Notes under the pieces: generated by a model | Told to the model about the DNA's origin: nothing | Seen by the model: only the letters and a program-made list of their open reading frames with translations | Databases searched by the model: none | Source of the DNA: GWB2-37-7 sp942492835 | GTDB lineage: Bacteria; Bacillota; Clostridia; Lutisporales; Lutisporaceae | Direction of reading: 5' to 3' | Assembly (NCBI GenBank): GCA_942492835.1 | Contig: OW818645.1 | Location: 3,596,001-3,660,000 of the forward strand | Length of the DNA stretch: 64,000 nt | In this document: in pieces, positions 52,113-61,807 of the stretch | Layout: the number at the start of each line of letters is the position of its first letter | Position numbering within the stretch: position 1 is the first letter of the stretch | Made by a program: the position numbers and the translations under genes

Positions 52113-54026
52113 ATGTATAAATTTGTAGGTACAGCAGTGAATAATTTAAAAGTAAAATTTACTGCTATATGGCACAATTATCTTACTATATATGTAATTA
52201 CAGTTTTTTTGAAATTTGTTTATTTTAATTATCAGACAGGATTGCACAATTTAGTTAGGCTACAGATGCTCACTACCCTTGGCTCCATATTTGTGTTGGT
52301 ATCCTTTGCCTTATTGTTAAAACAAAAACATGCCAAATGGTATGTGATAATATTAAATGTACTACTTTCGTTTGTGATGTTCAGTGATCTAATATTTTAC
52401 AGATATTTTAATGATTTGATATCGGTATCCTTACTATTTCAATCAGGGAACTTAATGGATGTTGGAAGCAGCTTGCTGGAGCTTTTGCATCTTGAAGATT
52501 TGCTCTTTATTGCAGATATAATTTTACTTCCATTTTTGAATAATAAGCTAATAAAGAGAAAATATGACCTAAAAAACATTAAGAAAATTAGTGCAGCAAA
52601 GGCCTTTTCTCTATGTATCTTAGGCGGAATAATGGTATTTGCGGGTATAATGCAGCTAGTAAATAGCCAGCCAGCAATACTTCAAACCTTTTACGATAGA
52701 GTATATGTAGCACAAAATATTGGTTTGATAAACTACCATGTTGCAGATGCTTATAGGTTTATGGAGCAGAAAAAAAGTGAAGATAACGAATTAGATGTGC
52801 AGAAGAAAAATGAGATTATGGAATTCTTTAAAACAAAGAAGAAAAGCAGTGAAGCTGGAGTATTATCTGGAGTTGGAAAGAATAAAAATATAATAGTGAT
52901 TCAAGTGGAAGCCTTACAACAATTTGTAATAAATAAGTCTGTAAACGGTAAGGAAATAACCCCAAATTTAAATAAGCTGATATCTGAAAGTATTTATTTT
53001 GATAACTATTACTATCAAACTGCTGGAGGTGGAACTTCAGATGCAGAGTTCGCCACAAATGTATCTATGTATCCTATGAAAGAAGGCTCTGCGTATATTA
53101 GAAAATCAGGTAACTATTATTATTCATTACCCCAGAAGTTAAAGGATAGTGGTTATGGCACTATCGCAATGCATGGCTATAAGCCTGGTTTTTGGAATAG
53201 AAGTGTAATGTATAAAGCACTTGGTTTTGATGAGTTCTTTAGTAAGACAAGCTTTAACGAGGATGAAATATTGGGTATGGGTATAAGTGATAAATCATTT
53301 TTATCTCAATCCTTTAAAAAGTTAAGTGAATATAAGCAACCCTATTTTGCATTTGTTATTACCCTATCAAGTCATTTTCCATATGGCAATGATAAGAGCC
53401 AGTACAGTCCCTTGGATGTTGGCGAGTATAAGGACACTTTGATGGGAGATTATATACAAGCTGTGCATTACACGGATGAAGCGCTGGGGATGTTTATTGA
53501 GGAACTGCGCAGTAGTGGATTGCTTAACAACACAGTATTAGCTGTATATGGCGACCATCAAGCAATACCAAAGGATAACATAAGTGAGATGGCAAGCTTT
53601 ATAGGAAAAGAAGAACTAAATGAGCTGGAATGGCAGCAGCTTCAGAAGGTTCCCATGATAATTCATTTACCAGGTAATGAAGAGTCACAGGTAATAAGTA
53701 CAGCAGGCGGAGAAATTGATTTCATGCCTACCTTGCTGAACATAGCTGGGATAGATGCTTCTAATGTAGCTAATATGGGTAAGGATTTACTTAACACTAA
53801 AGATGGCTTTGTTATGTTCAGAAATGGAAGCTTTATTACTAACGATACTGCTTATATTTCAAGTTCGAATACTGCTTATGATATAAAAACAGGCGATGTA
53901 CTTGAGCCAGAGAGCTATGAAAAAGAGAAAAACTTAGTTTTGAAGTATCTGGACTATTCTGATACTATATTAGAATTTGATTTAATAGATGATATAAAAA
54001 AATATTTAGAAATAGAAAAACCGTAG
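52113..54026 (+). CDS. LTA synthase family sulfatase-fold enzyme
   Basis: A 637-residue membrane enzyme. ATG 52113 follows AAAGGTGG; the ATG at 52068 has no ribosome binding site. The first 210 residues hold about five transmembrane spans. The extracellular catalytic domain begins near KNIIVIQVEALQQFV, has the nucleophile Thr in GGGTSDAEFATN, and later metal-site residues in AVYGDHQAIP. Homologues polymerise polyglycerol phosphate from phosphatidylglycerol to make lipoteichoic acid, or prime it. In clostridia there are often several paralogues, so whether this is synthase or primase is open. Confidence 0.88.
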   Translation: MYKFVGTAVNNLKVKFTAIWHNYLTIYVITVFLKFVYFNYQTGLHNLVRLQMLTTLGSIFVLVSFALLLKQKHAKWYVIILNVLLSFVMFSDLIFYRYFNDLISVSLLFQSGNLMDVGSSLLELLHLEDLLFIADIILLPFLNNKLIKRKYDLKNIKKISAAKAFSLCILGGIMVFAGIMQLVNSQPAILQTFYDRVYVAQNIGLINYHVADAYRFMEQKKSEDNELDVQKKNEIMEFFKTKKKSSEAGVLSGVGKNKNIIVIQVEALQQFVINKSVNGKEITPNLNKLISESIYFDNYYYQTAGGGTSDAEFATNVSMYPMKEGSAYIRKSGNYYYSLPQKLKDSGYGTIAMHGYKPGFWNRSVMYKALGFDEFFSKTSFNEDEILGMGISDKSFLSQSFKKLSEYKQPYFAFVITLSSHFPYGNDKSQYSPLDVGEYKDTLMGDYIQAVHYTDEALGMFIEELRSSGLLNNTVLAVYGDHQAIPKDNISEMASFIGKEELNELEWQQLQKVPMIIHLPGNEESQVISTAGGEIDFMPTLLNIAGIDASNVANMGKDLLNTKDGFVMFRNGSFITNDTAYISSSNTAYDIKTGDVLEPESYEKEKNLVLKYLDYSDTILEFDLIDDIKKYLEIEKP

Positions 54027-54040
54027 ATTACTACGGTTTT
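54017..54040. terminator. Convergent terminator
   Basis: AAAACCGTAG and CTACGGTTTT pair over ATTA. It overlaps the stop of the LTA-synthase-like gene and lies just beyond the stop of the dismutase gene. Confidence 0.75.
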
Positions 54041-54043
54041 CTG

Positions 54044-54637
54044 CTATTTAGCTAGATTATGTGCTCTTCTATTTACTGAGTCCCAATTGATATCTAGCAT
54101 GAAGCTTTCAATATAGTCTGCTTTTTTGTTCTGATAATCTACAAAATATGCATGTTCATACACATCCATAATTATAAGAGGATATGAATTCAATATGATG
54201 CCTTCATCGTGGCTGTCGCATAGTATGTTTTTTAGAGATTTACTGCGTTGATCATAACATAGCACTGCCCAGCCTCTAGCAGCTTTACCGCAAGCAATAA
54301 AATCTTGTTTCCAATTTTCAAAAGAACCAAAAAATTGATCGATAAGCTCAAGTGCAATACCAGAAGGCATATTATTAATACCACCGAGGTTATCAAAATA
54401 TAATTCATGAAGTATAACGCCATCTAAGGCATAGGTCTCACCCTTTTTCAAACCCCTATACTTGCTGTAAGTAGCATTAGCATTTTCCATCTGAGGATCT
54501 TCCTTAAGCTCTTTCCAAATCTCATTTACCTTATTTATATAACCTTCATATAATTCTAAATGTACATCATACTGCTTCTTAGAAACAGCATTTATGGTAT
54601 TGTTATAATGAAAATTTATTTTGATTAATCCCTGCAC
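54044..54637 (-). CDS. Superoxide dismutase, Fe/Mn family
   Basis: A 197-residue protein of the Fe/Mn SOD fold. GTG 54637 is six bases after GAGGTG; TTG 54646 abuts that site. Metal ligands: His in KKQYDVHLELYEGYI, His in GVILHELYFDNLGG, and Asp and His in IMDVYEHAYFVDYQNKKADY. The usual DVWEHAYY motif has Tyr for Trp here. It lacks the mid-domain YNH-type active-site pattern of aerobic enzymes in some places, so activity is likely but not certain. It would protect an anaerobe against superoxide, complementing the selenoprotein peroxiredoxin. Confidence 0.83.
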   Translation of the reverse strand: MQGLIKINFHYNNTINAVSKKQYDVHLELYEGYINKVNEIWKELKEDPQMENANATYSKYRGLKKGETYALDGVILHELYFDNLGGINNMPSGIALELIDQFFGSFENWKQDFIACGKAARGWAVLCYDQRSKSLKNILCDSHDEGIILNSYPLIIMDVYEHAYFVDYQNKKADYIESFMLDINWDSVNRRAHNLAK

Positions 54638-54734
54638 AAGCAACACCTCACAATAAAAATAGAAAACCTTGATTGGATTTCTCTATAATATTATGTCTTT
54701 GTAACAATAATTAGAATACAGAAATATATAAAAA

Positions 54735-55910
54735 TTAAATCTCAAAGAAGCCTTTAACTACCGCTTTGCCTTGTCTTACCATAGTCCTGCCTTTTGCAAT
54801 TACAGTGTCTATATTGAGCTTTTTATCAAGCAATACCAAATCTGCATCACTATTTTCAATTAGAGTCCCCTTGTTTGGGTATAGCTTTAATGCTTTAGCA
54901 GGGTTTTGTGTAATTATACTAACACCTTCCTCAAGACTGACAATACCATATTCAATGGCACTTTTAATATCTCTGTATAAAGGAGATGGAGAACCAACAC
55001 TTATTTTTATCAAATTGCCTTTTTCATCGAATTCTGGTGAACTTCCATTGCTGTCTGAACTAGCACACACTCTATCAATTGGTATATTATTTTCTTTATA
55101 AATCTTTAAGGTATCTGTTATGCTATATGTAGTCGGGCTATCTTTGGTTTTAGAAAAGTCAGAAGTGATATCTACACTTCCCCCCAGTTTAATATAATCC
55201 ATACTTTGCTCTATTAAATGTTCGACTCTATTTATATGAGAGGGCATAAACTGTTTAATAGGAATTTCAGTTGATCTTATAATATCTAAAAGAATTTTAA
55301 TGCCATCAATGCCATCACCCAAATGAAAATGTACAATACCGCATTTACCTGAAAGAATACCACCAACTCTGGCCTCAGCTGCTATTTTTTTCACATCGTC
55401 ATAGTTTGGCTGTGAAGACCTATGGTCTGAAATAGCAAGCTCGCCTGTACCAATTACTTTATCAATTAGTACTAAGTCTGTTTTAACTGTGCCTGTTAGG
55501 GTTGGTGTTGGTATCTCATAACAGCCAGTATATATAAAGGTTGAAATTCCCTCTATCTCAAGGGCTCTTGATTTTGCTAGCAGAGCTTCCATGCTTCTTG
55601 TAATGCCATCAGTTCCCAAAAGTCCTACAGCAGTTGTAATCCCAGCAGTTGTGAGGGCTGAAAGCTGTATCTCAGGAGTTCTGGTAACAGGGCCTCCTTC
55701 TCCGCCACCACCGATAAAGTGAACATGCTGGTCTATAAAGCCCGGAACAGCTATATAATCAGTACCATCAATTATTTCTATATCAAATTTGTCTGTAGAA
55801 AAATCAATATTATGAGATATTTTTATAATTTTATTATTGCATATTAGTATATCCATTCTTCCAACGGAATGAGGATTATATAAATCAACATTTTTTATCA
55901 GTTTGAACAT
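54735..55910 (-). CDS. iadA: Isoaspartyl dipeptidase (beta-aspartyl-peptidase)
   Basis: A 391-residue amidohydrolase. ATG 55910 has AAGGTGGTG upstream; the TTG at 55928 lies before that site. Metal ligands in DQHVHFIGGGGEGG are specific for IadA, as are SALTTAGITTAVGLLGTDG, VHFHLGDG, and SSDSNGSSPEFDEKG near the C-terminus. The enzyme cleaves dipeptides with N-terminal isoaspartate arising from protein damage. No aspartate or peptide transport gene is adjacent. Confidence 0.92.
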   Translation of the reverse strand: MFKLIKNVDLYNPHSVGRMDILICNNKIIKISHNIDFSTDKFDIEIIDGTDYIAVPGFIDQHVHFIGGGGEGGPVTRTPEIQLSALTTAGITTAVGLLGTDGITRSMEALLAKSRALEIEGISTFIYTGCYEIPTPTLTGTVKTDLVLIDKVIGTGELAISDHRSSQPNYDDVKKIAAEARVGGILSGKCGIVHFHLGDGIDGIKILLDIIRSTEIPIKQFMPSHINRVEHLIEQSMDYIKLGGSVDITSDFSKTKDSPTTYSITDTLKIYKENNIPIDRVCASSDSNGSSPEFDEKGNLIKISVGSPSPLYRDIKSAIEYGIVSLEEGVSIITQNPAKALKLYPNKGTLIENSDADLVLLDKKLNIDTVIAKGRTMVRQGKAVVKGFFEI

Positions 55911-56145
55911 AACACACCACCTTTGCAACTTATCTTTCTTTATTATAATAATATAAAGAGATTAATATTCATGTGTGGTGATTCAAATAATATATCTAAA
56001 ATTTGCTAATAGATATTCTAAAGTTTCTTAACTATGATATAATATATAATTAATGGGTGTACACAATAATGTACACAAAATAGATATAATTTTAACAATG
56101 GGAAATTATAAATAAGTTTTAGTCATTAATATAGGGGGTAGTAAT

Positions 56146-57393
56146 ATGGATTCAAGAAATTTTACCTTAGCAGATTTTAGTAAAGTAGACAATGTAGACA
56201 TAATGGGAAGAGCTAGATTATTTAAAGAGTTTACAGATGATTTAGTAGAGAAACGACATTTGCAGTATAGGCGTATATCCTTAGATGGATGCAGTCCTGT
56301 GATGAGGGTTCTTGATAAATATACCGGTCAAATCAGAGAAATGGTGTACCTGGCATCCAATGATTATTTAAACCTTACCAAGCATCCAAGAACTATTGCG
56401 GCTGGTAGAGCTGCATTAGAAAAGTATGGTTCAGGTGCTGGAAGTGTTCCACTTCTGGGTGGCACTAATGATTTACATATAGAATTAGAAGAAAAAACAG
56501 CGAAGTTCAAGGGCTGTGAGTCTGCTTTAATTTATACATCAGGTTTTGGTTCAAACTGTGGGACTTTGCTATCTATGCTTCAAGAAAATGATATAGCAAT
56601 ACTTGATATTCTTGTCCATGCAAGTATTATAGATGGTTGTAAGAATACAAATACAAAGTATTTCAAGCATAATGACATGAAATCTTTGGAGTATGCTTTA
56701 TCAAAGGTTAAGGATAAATACAATACCAAGCTTATAGTCGTAGATGGTGTTTATTCTATGGATGGTGATATTGCTCATTTAGATAAAATTGTTGAGCTTG
56801 CCCATGCTTATGGTGCTTATGTAATGGTTGATGAAGCCCATGCTTCTGGAGTAATCGGTAAGACAGGTAGAGGTACACCACAGCACTTTAACATAGAAGG
56901 AAAGGTAGATATAGTAGCAGGTACCTACTCTAAGGGCTTAGGTGGGGTTGGAGGCTTTATAGCTGCTAAGGAGGAGTTAATAGAGCTTTTGCATTATTAC
57001 TCTAGAACTTATATGTTTTCAACTGCAATGACACCACAGGCAACTGGTTCTTTAATCGAAGCTATGAATATTGTAGAGGATGAACCACAACTTAGGGAGC
57101 AGCTTTGGAACAATATAAATTACTTTAAGGAAAACTTAATAAATTTGGGATTTAATTTAGGAAATGCAGAAACTGCTATTTTCCCTATTATAGTTGGAGA
57201 TGATCTAAAGGTTAAAGAAATTTGCAGAAGACTTCACGAAATGGATATTTATGTGAATCCTGTGCTTTATCCTGCAGTACCAAAGAGATTGGCAAGAGTA
57301 AGAATGAGTTTAATGGCTACACATACAAGAGAACACTTAGATAAAGCTCTAAATGCCCTTGAAGTGGTAGGCAAGGAATACAATATCATCTAG
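56146..57393 (+). CDS. Alpha-oxoamine synthase (serine palmitoyltransferase/KBL-like)
   Basis: A 415-residue PLP enzyme of the alpha-oxoamine synthase family. The core has YLASNDYLNLTKHP, YGSGAGSVPLLGGTNDLH, VDEAHASGVIGKTGRG and the PLP-Lys in GTYSKGLGGVGGFI. The 60-residue N-terminal extension before that core is longer than in BioF or Kbl. It condenses an amino acid with an acyl-CoA. The adjacent SDR 12 bases downstream, similar to ketosphinganine reductases, suggests a serine- or alanine-derived long-chain base. BioF-type biotin synthesis or CqsA-like signalling remain possible because no other bio genes are nearby. Confidence 0.8.
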   Translation: MDSRNFTLADFSKVDNVDIMGRARLFKEFTDDLVEKRHLQYRRISLDGCSPVMRVLDKYTGQIREMVYLASNDYLNLTKHPRTIAAGRAALEKYGSGAGSVPLLGGTNDLHIELEEKTAKFKGCESALIYTSGFGSNCGTLLSMLQENDIAILDILVHASIIDGCKNTNTKYFKHNDMKSLEYALSKVKDKYNTKLIVVDGVYSMDGDIAHLDKIVELAHAYGAYVMVDEAHASGVIGKTGRGTPQHFNIEGKVDIVAGTYSKGLGGVGGFIAAKEELIELLHYYSRTYMFSTAMTPQATGSLIEAMNIVEDEPQLREQLWNNINYFKENLINLGFNLGNAETAIFPIIVGDDLKVKEICRRLHEMDIYVNPVLYPAVPKRLARVRMSLMATHTREHLDKALNALEVVGKEYNII

Positions 57394-57405
57394 GAGGAAT
57401 AAGCA

Positions 57406-58233
57406 ATGAAAAAACTTTATGGAGATGTTGTTTTAATAGTAGGAGCTTCCTCTGGTATGGGAAAGGCTATAGCAGAATTTCTTGCTAAGGAAGGCTTTAA
57501 GGTCTATGGAACAAGCAGAAAAATAACAGAAGATAAACCACTGCAAGCCAATGAAGGTGGATTTATCAAAATGCTTCAGCTTGATGTATGCAATCAAGAG
57601 TCAATAACGAATGCAATTAATTTTGTACAAGAAATAGAAGGTGGCATTGATGTTTTGATTAATTGCGCAGGCTTTGGTCTTGCAGGCTCAGTTGAGGATA
57701 CTACACATGAAGAGGCATTCATGGAATTTAACACAAATTTTTTCGGAATACATAGAATGTGCAGAAGTGTGATACCTATTATGAGAAAAAAGGGAAAAGG
57801 TCTAATAATTAACATTAGTTCAACTGCTGGATTGGTTCCAGTTCCTTATCAGGCTTTTTATAGCGCAAGTAAGTTTGCACTAGAAGCTATGACTGAAGGA
57901 ATGAGAACAGAGGTAAAGCCTTTTGGAATAAATGTATCTTTGCTGGAGCCTGGAGATACCAAAACAGGCTTTACTAAAAATAGAGTTTTGGTCAAGGCTT
58001 CTAAAGATTCTATTTATAATAAGACTCTTAATAGTTCTATTGAAAGAATGATTAGGGATGAGCAAAGTGGTCCACCTCCTATTGGCATTGTTAAAAACGT
58101 TAAGAGAATTATGCTTAGCAACAATCCACCAGTAAGAATAGTTGTAGGGCCTATAAACAAAATATTAGCGTTTTTGAAGAGGGTTCTTCCTTCAAGATTG
58201 GTAGTATATATAGTGTCAAAGCTTTATGCTTAA
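57406..58233 (+). CDS. Short-chain dehydrogenase/reductase
   Basis: A 275-residue classical SDR with the NAD(P)-binding VGASSGMGKAIAEFL, the structural NCAGFG, and catalytic Ser in INISSTAG and YSASK (Tyr/Lys). The C-terminus is hydrophobic (LAFLKRVLPSRLVVYIVSKL), suggesting membrane association as in 3-ketodihydrosphingosine reductases and retinol dehydrogenases. It starts 12 bases after the oxoamine synthase with an AGGAGGAAT site, so they form a two-gene operon; it would reduce the keto group of that enzyme's product. Confidence 0.82.
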   Translation: MKKLYGDVVLIVGASSGMGKAIAEFLAKEGFKVYGTSRKITEDKPLQANEGGFIKMLQLDVCNQESITNAINFVQEIEGGIDVLINCAGFGLAGSVEDTTHEEAFMEFNTNFFGIHRMCRSVIPIMRKKGKGLIINISSTAGLVPVPYQAFYSASKFALEAMTEGMRTEVKPFGINVSLLEPGDTKTGFTKNRVLVKASKDSIYNKTLNSSIERMIRDEQSGPPPIGIVKNVKRIMLSNNPPVRIVVGPINKILAFLKRVLPSRLVVYIVSKLYA

Positions 58234-58251
58234 ATATTCATAAGAATAATA

Positions 58252-58278
58252 CAACACCCCGCCAAAAGCGGGGTGTTG
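58252..58278 (+). terminator. Terminator of the oxoamine synthase operon
   Basis: CAACACCCCGC (58252-58262) and GCGGGGTGTTG (58268-58278) form a perfect GC-rich stem with loop CAAAA, followed by CTTTG. Confidence 0.8.
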
Positions 58279-58291
58279 CTTTGAGGTAAAG

Positions 58292-58459
58292 TTAACGTGT
58301 TAGTTTTGCAATCTCATCATCATATTGTAGTTCATCCATAATATTTCCAGGATCTTCACCGAAAAGTACTGTACCTAGTATATTAGTTGATATAATCTCA
58401 GGTATATGATTTATTACATAGCCATTGCGAATATTGTATTCACTATTTAAACTATACAT
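58292..58459 (-). CDS. 55-residue protein of unknown function
   Basis: ATG 58459 is preceded by TTTGAGGTGAAAAAC, and the frame ends at TAA 58292. The sequence MYSLNSEYNIRNGYVINHIP, EIISTNILGTVLFGEDPGNI and MDELQYDDEIAKLTR is acidic and non-membrane. It lies 65 bases beyond the propeller lipoprotein stop in the same direction and could be the last gene of that operon. No family recognised. Confidence 0.5.
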   Translation of the reverse strand: MYSLNSEYNIRNGYVINHIPEIISTNILGTVLFGEDPGNIMDELQYDDEIAKLTR

Positions 58460-58524
58460 GTTTTTCACCTCAAATATAGGTTACCCAAAAACAATTCATT
58501 ATATTTGCTGTTTAATAAGAAAAA

Positions 58525-60387
58525 TTATCGAAGCTGTGATATGCTGAGCGGATCTATACTCCAGCTTGATATTGTGAAGCTTCGTCTATCTTTCTTAGTT
58601 AGTACAAGCTTGTATTTTCGCGAATTGTTTTCATCACTTATTATTATTTTTGCTTTTGCTTCAACTGTAGTTTGTGGGCTTTCGGCTCTATGAGGTTCAC
58701 TTAAAGACCAAAGCTCAATCTCACCTACTTCTATTTTTATAGTGCTTTCTTGCTTCATCAAGTCCTCTACAATTTTGATTTGCTTTTCATTAAACTCATT
58801 AGGCTTGTCACTTTTCCAATACTTAAGTGCTTCTTCAGAGTTTTTATTTTTAATGTCATTTATATGCTTTAGTACCAAGGTGCGAAGTTCTTTAACTTCC
58901 TTTGATTCGGGGTGTGTAGAGAAGCCTGTAACCAGCCAATTTTCATCTTGCTTTATAAGCTCCATTGAGTTTATAAAAAACAAACCGATGTTTACAGATG
59001 CTGTATCATCTCTGATAATTGAGTTATTCAAAACAATAGTTGGTGGAATAACTTCTTCTTTTTCCCATGTTGGCAGAGGCATATTGAACCTTTTAAAATC
59101 TATAAGCTTGTTTTCTAATGCTTCTTGAGGTAACGGGCTATAAGTATTTGAATAAAGCTTACTAGCTTGAATTTCATATTCATCATAGGTGCCATAAAAA
59201 TTATAATCAAGATGGAACATTTTTAGTATTGTAGTCTTTATAGCAAAAAGATCAGAATCGTCCTTTTCATCTCCTGAGAGCGTGATTTTCAATGTGTTTG
59301 CATCCACAATAGTAGTGTTTTTATTATAATCACTAACAAAGTATATTTTATCTTCTGCCGGACTTAGATAGAAGGTAGGTGTATTAAGCTGTATTGTTTT
59401 TTTGCTTTCTGTGTTTGGATTGAATTTTACAAGCAAATACCTATGTGAACTGGTAAAGTCCGGATTAACAGTTGTGTAAATAATATCTCCGGTAGATTTC
59501 ATTATTCTAGCGTTGTAAATTGACCCAGCGTCTAAGGATTTACTTTCCAGAGTTGTTAAGTTTAGTACATTTAGACTGCTTTGACTTTGCTTGGTATAAA
59601 TAAGGTTTATGTTATCGGAGTCAAGAAATATGCCATTAGCAAGACTTTTAAAGGATTTATTATAAAAGTTATATAGTGCAATCATGTCGTTATAATCATC
59701 ATTTTTCATTTGTACTATATATGTTCCTGCATTATCAAATTTTTGTTTGATGAAGGGAGTATAGGTATCTACCACAAAGGGAATAAGCTGTTTTGAAGAA
59801 ATATCAAAGTCCATTCTTTGGTTTATAAGCAGTTTTTTGGAGTCCTTTGACCAACATAATGTGTCATATGCATAGTAATCCTTGCCTTCAATAATTTTCT
59901 GCAGCTGCTTTGTGCCAGTATCATAAATATATATATTGCTATATCCATCTATAAAAGCGAATAGTTTCCCTGTATCATCAAACATAAAGTCTTTTAAAGA
60001 TATAAATTTACCTAAAGACTTTTTATCATTATCTTTAGTATCTACTGCATAGAGGTTGATTGGTTGTATCATATTGCCAGTAATTACTTTATTATTTATA
60101 TCATCTGTTTCTTCGCTTTCTAAAAATTCAATAGCAATAACTATTCCTGTATCTACTGACAGTGATAGCGGAATAAGCTTGGAACCAAGTTTTTTAAGTA
60201 TCTCGGCATTCTTTTCAATACTAATCTTTTGAGGCATGACGTTAAAATTAGATGAGGAATTTTGAGAAACTCTTGAATCATTGTTATTATGATTTTCTAC
60301 AATAACAAGCTGTCCCTGCTTTACGCTACAGCTTACAGCAAGAATAGAGATTAGAAAAATTATTATTATTTTGTTTATTTTATTCAT
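58525..60387 (-). CDS. Lipoprotein with beta-propeller-like domain
   Basis: A 620-residue lipoprotein: signal peptide with lipobox ILAVSC near residue 20. Residues about 60-400 look like a WD40/TolB-like propeller (repeating blades such as SLKDFMFDDTGKLFAFIDGY, LCWSKDSKKLLINQ, YLSPAEDKIYFVSDYN). The C-terminal 200 residues include two segments that recall NTF2-like or DUF4829-type lipoprotein ends (DENWLVTGF, EALKYWKSDKPNEFNE). It starts 16 bases after the histidine-kinase stop, so it is probably made with the two-component system and may sense or respond outside the membrane. Function unknown. Confidence 0.7.
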   Translation of the reverse strand: MNKINKIIIIFLISILAVSCSVKQGQLVIVENHNNNDSRVSQNSSSNFNVMPQKISIEKNAEILKKLGSKLIPLSLSVDTGIVIAIEFLESEETDDINNKVITGNMIQPINLYAVDTKDNDKKSLGKFISLKDFMFDDTGKLFAFIDGYSNIYIYDTGTKQLQKIIEGKDYYAYDTLCWSKDSKKLLINQRMDFDISSKQLIPFVVDTYTPFIKQKFDNAGTYIVQMKNDDYNDMIALYNFYNKSFKSLANGIFLDSDNINLIYTKQSQSSLNVLNLTTLESKSLDAGSIYNARIMKSTGDIIYTTVNPDFTSSHRYLLVKFNPNTESKKTIQLNTPTFYLSPAEDKIYFVSDYNKNTTIVDANTLKITLSGDEKDDSDLFAIKTTILKMFHLDYNFYGTYDEYEIQASKLYSNTYSPLPQEALENKLIDFKRFNMPLPTWEKEEVIPPTIVLNNSIIRDDTASVNIGLFFINSMELIKQDENWLVTGFSTHPESKEVKELRTLVLKHINDIKNKNSEEALKYWKSDKPNEFNEKQIKIVEDLMKQESTIKIEVGEIELWSLSEPHRAESPQTTVEAKAKIIISDENNSRKYKLVLTKKDRRSFTISSWSIDPLSISQLR

Positions 60388-60403
60388 AATATCACCTTAT
60401 ACT

Positions 60404-61807
60404 TTATAACATAATTTCTATTTTAGTTCCTTTATCTTTAACACTTTTTACGTCAACTGTACCATCGTGTTTTGATACTATCTCTTTAACAATTGAAAGC
60501 CCTAAGCCCCAGCCTTCGATTTTGCTGTTTCTTGATTTATCAACCTTGTAGTAAGGATCAAAGATAGATTCGAGGTTTTTCTGATCAATACCACATCCAA
60601 AATCCTCAACAATGAGAATTACCTTATCTTTTTTATTTAATGTTATATCAATAAGCTCCGAATTACTATACTTGATACTGTTATCAATTATGTTAATAAG
60701 TAGCTGTTTGATTAAATCTGGATCTACTGAGTAGGTTACTTGTTCCAGCATAAGACGAAAGCTAATGTTGTACCTTTTTGCCTTATAATACATAGAGTCA
60801 CAAACTTCTTCTATAAGCTGCTTAAGGTCTGTATTCTGTTTATTTAGCTCCATATCAAACTTTTTTAGTTTTGATAGCTCTAGTAAACTTTCGACCATCT
60901 TAAGCATTCTCTTTCCTTCAGAATCAATATGGAATAAGCTTTTATCCTTAACCTCTTCATCATCAGTTTTCCAAAGAAGCTCTGTATATCCCAATATAGT
61001 AGTAAGTGGGGTTCTTATTTCATGTGTAAAGTTATCGAAAAAGCTTTTCTGCTTTTCTTTTTCATTATTCAGCTTTGTAATCATATCGTGTATGTTATCT
61101 GCCATTCCATTGAAGGTCTCGGATAGCTCTCCGACTTCATCCTTCGTGTTTACAACTGCCCTTGAGGTAAGATCTCCCTTTGAGAACTGCCTAGTGATGG
61201 AATTTAAAGCTTTTACTGGGTATATAATCATATTTGAGATAGCTGTGCCTACTAAAATTATGATTACAGAGGCTAATAGACCAGTAAGTATAAACATCTG
61301 AATGGTTTCTTGTTTCATTTGATCAGTTTCAGATAAACTATATATGAAAGCTACGGAATAAGTGTATTTATCATGAATAACTACAGGAGTTGCGTAATAT
61401 AAAATTCTATTTGGTCCTTTACTTATATAATAGGCACTATTTTTTTGGAAGGTTTGAGTAACCTCTGGACGTATATTATAGTTTTCTTCAGTGATGTCTT
61501 CTGAGTCTCCTAATGGCTTGTTTCCATAATAAATTTGAACTCTGCATTTGACCGTTCTTTCCAGAAAAGCAGCTAAATAGTTGGCATTGGTTTCCATTAG
61601 ATTTGGCACATCAAATATACTTCTTGCATTGTTATTTACATATTGCTCTATGTAGACAGAGGCGTATTCACCTTGACCTTGCAGATATTGTAAATTGGTA
61701 TAAAGGTTATAATTATCTGTAATATTAGAAATTATTAAACCCAGAACAATGAGCATTATAAATATTGTACCAATATTAAGCAATATAATCTTTTGCTTCA
61801 GCTTCAT
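60404..61807 (-). CDS. Sensor histidine kinase
   Basis: A 467-residue kinase. A transmembrane segment near residue 12-28, an extracytoplasmic sensor region (about 30-170) and a second segment (about 175-198) are followed by a HAMP linker (IIYPVKALNSITRQFSKGDL). The phospho-acceptor His lies in FFDNFTHEIRTPLTTILGYT near residue 260. The ATPase domain has NIIDNSIKYSN (N box), VEDFGCGID (G1) and GWGLGLSIVKEI (G2). Its start overlaps the regulator stop by four bases. The signal is unknown; the cotranscribed lipoprotein may be involved. Confidence 0.92.
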   Translation of the reverse strand: MKLKQKIILLNIGTIFIMLIVLGLIISNITDNYNLYTNLQYLQGQGEYASVYIEQYVNNNARSIFDVPNLMETNANYLAAFLERTVKCRVQIYYGNKPLGDSEDITEENYNIRPEVTQTFQKNSAYYISKGPNRILYYATPVVIHDKYTYSVAFIYSLSETDQMKQETIQMFILTGLLASVIIILVGTAISNMIIYPVKALNSITRQFSKGDLTSRAVVNTKDEVGELSETFNGMADNIHDMITKLNNEKEKQKSFFDNFTHEIRTPLTTILGYTELLWKTDDEEVKDKSLFHIDSEGKRMLKMVESLLELSKLKKFDMELNKQNTDLKQLIEEVCDSMYYKAKRYNISFRLMLEQVTYSVDPDLIKQLLINIIDNSIKYSNSELIDITLNKKDKVILIVEDFGCGIDQKNLESIFDPYYKVDKSRNSKIEGWGLGLSIVKEIVSKHDGTVDVKSVKDKGTKIEIML

